This document shows positions 5,301 to 5,519 of a stretch of DNA of 5,519 bases, piece after piece; the first letter of the stretch is position 1, and every line of letters begins with the position of its first letter. A program made the translations under genes and the position numbers. Location of the stretch: assembly GCA_016193115.1 (NCBI GenBank), contig JACPSV010000283.1, positions 1 through 5,519 on the forward strand. The letters run 5' to 3'. Below the pieces are notes generated by a model, which was not told the DNA's origin, did no database searches, and worked only from the letters and a program-made list of their open reading frames with translations. The DNA is from Elusimicrobiota bacterium. Its GTDB lineage: Bacteria; Elusimicrobiota; Elusimicrobia; 2-02-FULL-39-32.

Positions 5301-5519
5301 TTAATTTTTGATGCGGGCTACGGCAATTGTGGACATTTTTCCTTTTGTCTTTTCCACCACGAGCTGATCGGTTTTTGCGGTCAGCATCGCGGCCGGTTCG
5401 GAAACGCCGGGAATTTTAAGATATTTCATCACCATTTCCGAAGGGTTGGGGATTACATCTTTCAATTGAGCCAGTTCTTCCCTTGTGTAGCAGACTAAAT
5501 CCCAGGAATGTCTTTCACA
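5301..5519 (-). CDS. cbiG: Cobalt-precorrin-5A hydrolase (CbiG), C-terminal end only
   Basis: Only the last 72 codons are in the window; the rest lies to the right. They contain the CobE/CbiG C-terminal domain: YTREELAQLKDVIPNPSEMV, then KYLKIPGVSEPAAMLTA (a Gly-Val-x-x-x-x-Ala-Ala pattern), LVVEKTKGKMSTIAVARI and a TAA stop at 5303-5301. In the anaerobic pathway CbiG opens the ring-A lactone of cobalt-precorrin-5A and releases a two-carbon fragment as acetaldehyde, the step after CbiF. The visible part alone cannot exclude a stand-alone CobE, since CobE is homologous to this domain. CbiG is preferred given the accompanying ring-methylase genes. The next gene starts 14 bases downstream, so it heads the visible part of the operon. 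Confidence 0.85.
   Translation of the reverse strand, partial: CERHSWDLVCYTREELAQLKDVIPNPSEMVMKYLKIPGVSEPAAMLTAKTDQLVVEKTKGKMSTIAVARIKN

Noticed and set aside
5287..5519. Cobalamin riboswitch ahead of the operon
   Set aside because: The visible right end is coding sequence of cbiG; no leader region or B12-box is in the window.

Overview
The window is an accessory-free stretch of a bacterial chromosome of moderate G+C. Every gene that can be supported lies on the minus strand, so the biological reading direction is right to left. The main content is the downstream part of a cobamide (vitamin B12) biosynthesis operon: the 3' end of cbiG (right edge), a 129-aa gene of unknown function, a fused cbiH-cbiL gene, an ATP:corrinoid adenosyltransferase (cobO/btuR type), cbiF, and a small ParB/SerK-fold protein. 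Neighbouring genes overlap or are separated by a few bases, so the set is almost certainly one transcript whose promoter (and any cobalamin riboswitch) lies to the right of the window.

The enzymes fit the anaerobic (cobalt-early) corrin ring pathway. CbiL methylates C20, CbiH methylates C17 and contracts the ring, CbiF methylates C11, and CbiG opens the lactone and releases the C2 fragment. These four steps are consecutive in the pathway and are all encoded here. CobO then attaches the upper adenosyl ligand. The ParB/SerK-like protein at the end of the operon might supply the amino-alcohol phosphate arm as a free amino-acid kinase. That last role is inference from family and context only.

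From about 1265 to 1418 lies an intergenic stretch with a possible promoter, an A/T-rich inverted repeat and most of a nested palindromic repeat element (1373-1488). The element has two inverted copies of a hairpin unit, each matching ATTCCC-N8-GGGAAT. It runs into the 3' end of the ParB/SerK-like gene and supplies its last ~22 codons and its stop. A diverged half-copy of the same kind of repeat sits in frame in the linker of the CbiH-CbiL fusion, so this repeat family contributes peptide to two genes of the same operon.

Left of 1265 a long open frame continues off the window edge (421 codons visible). It encodes an unrecognised exported or membrane-anchored protein with an N-terminal signal-like segment and a second membrane segment.

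Taxon: an anaerobe-type cobamide pathway, many palindromic repeats of the 'VIPAKAGIQ / SRFRGND' kind, and a large unrecognised envelope protein would suit an uncultivated lineage such as Omnitrophota, Nitrospirota or a deltaproteobacterial group. The sequence does not settle this. No tRNA, rRNA, CRISPR array or transposase gene was seen.
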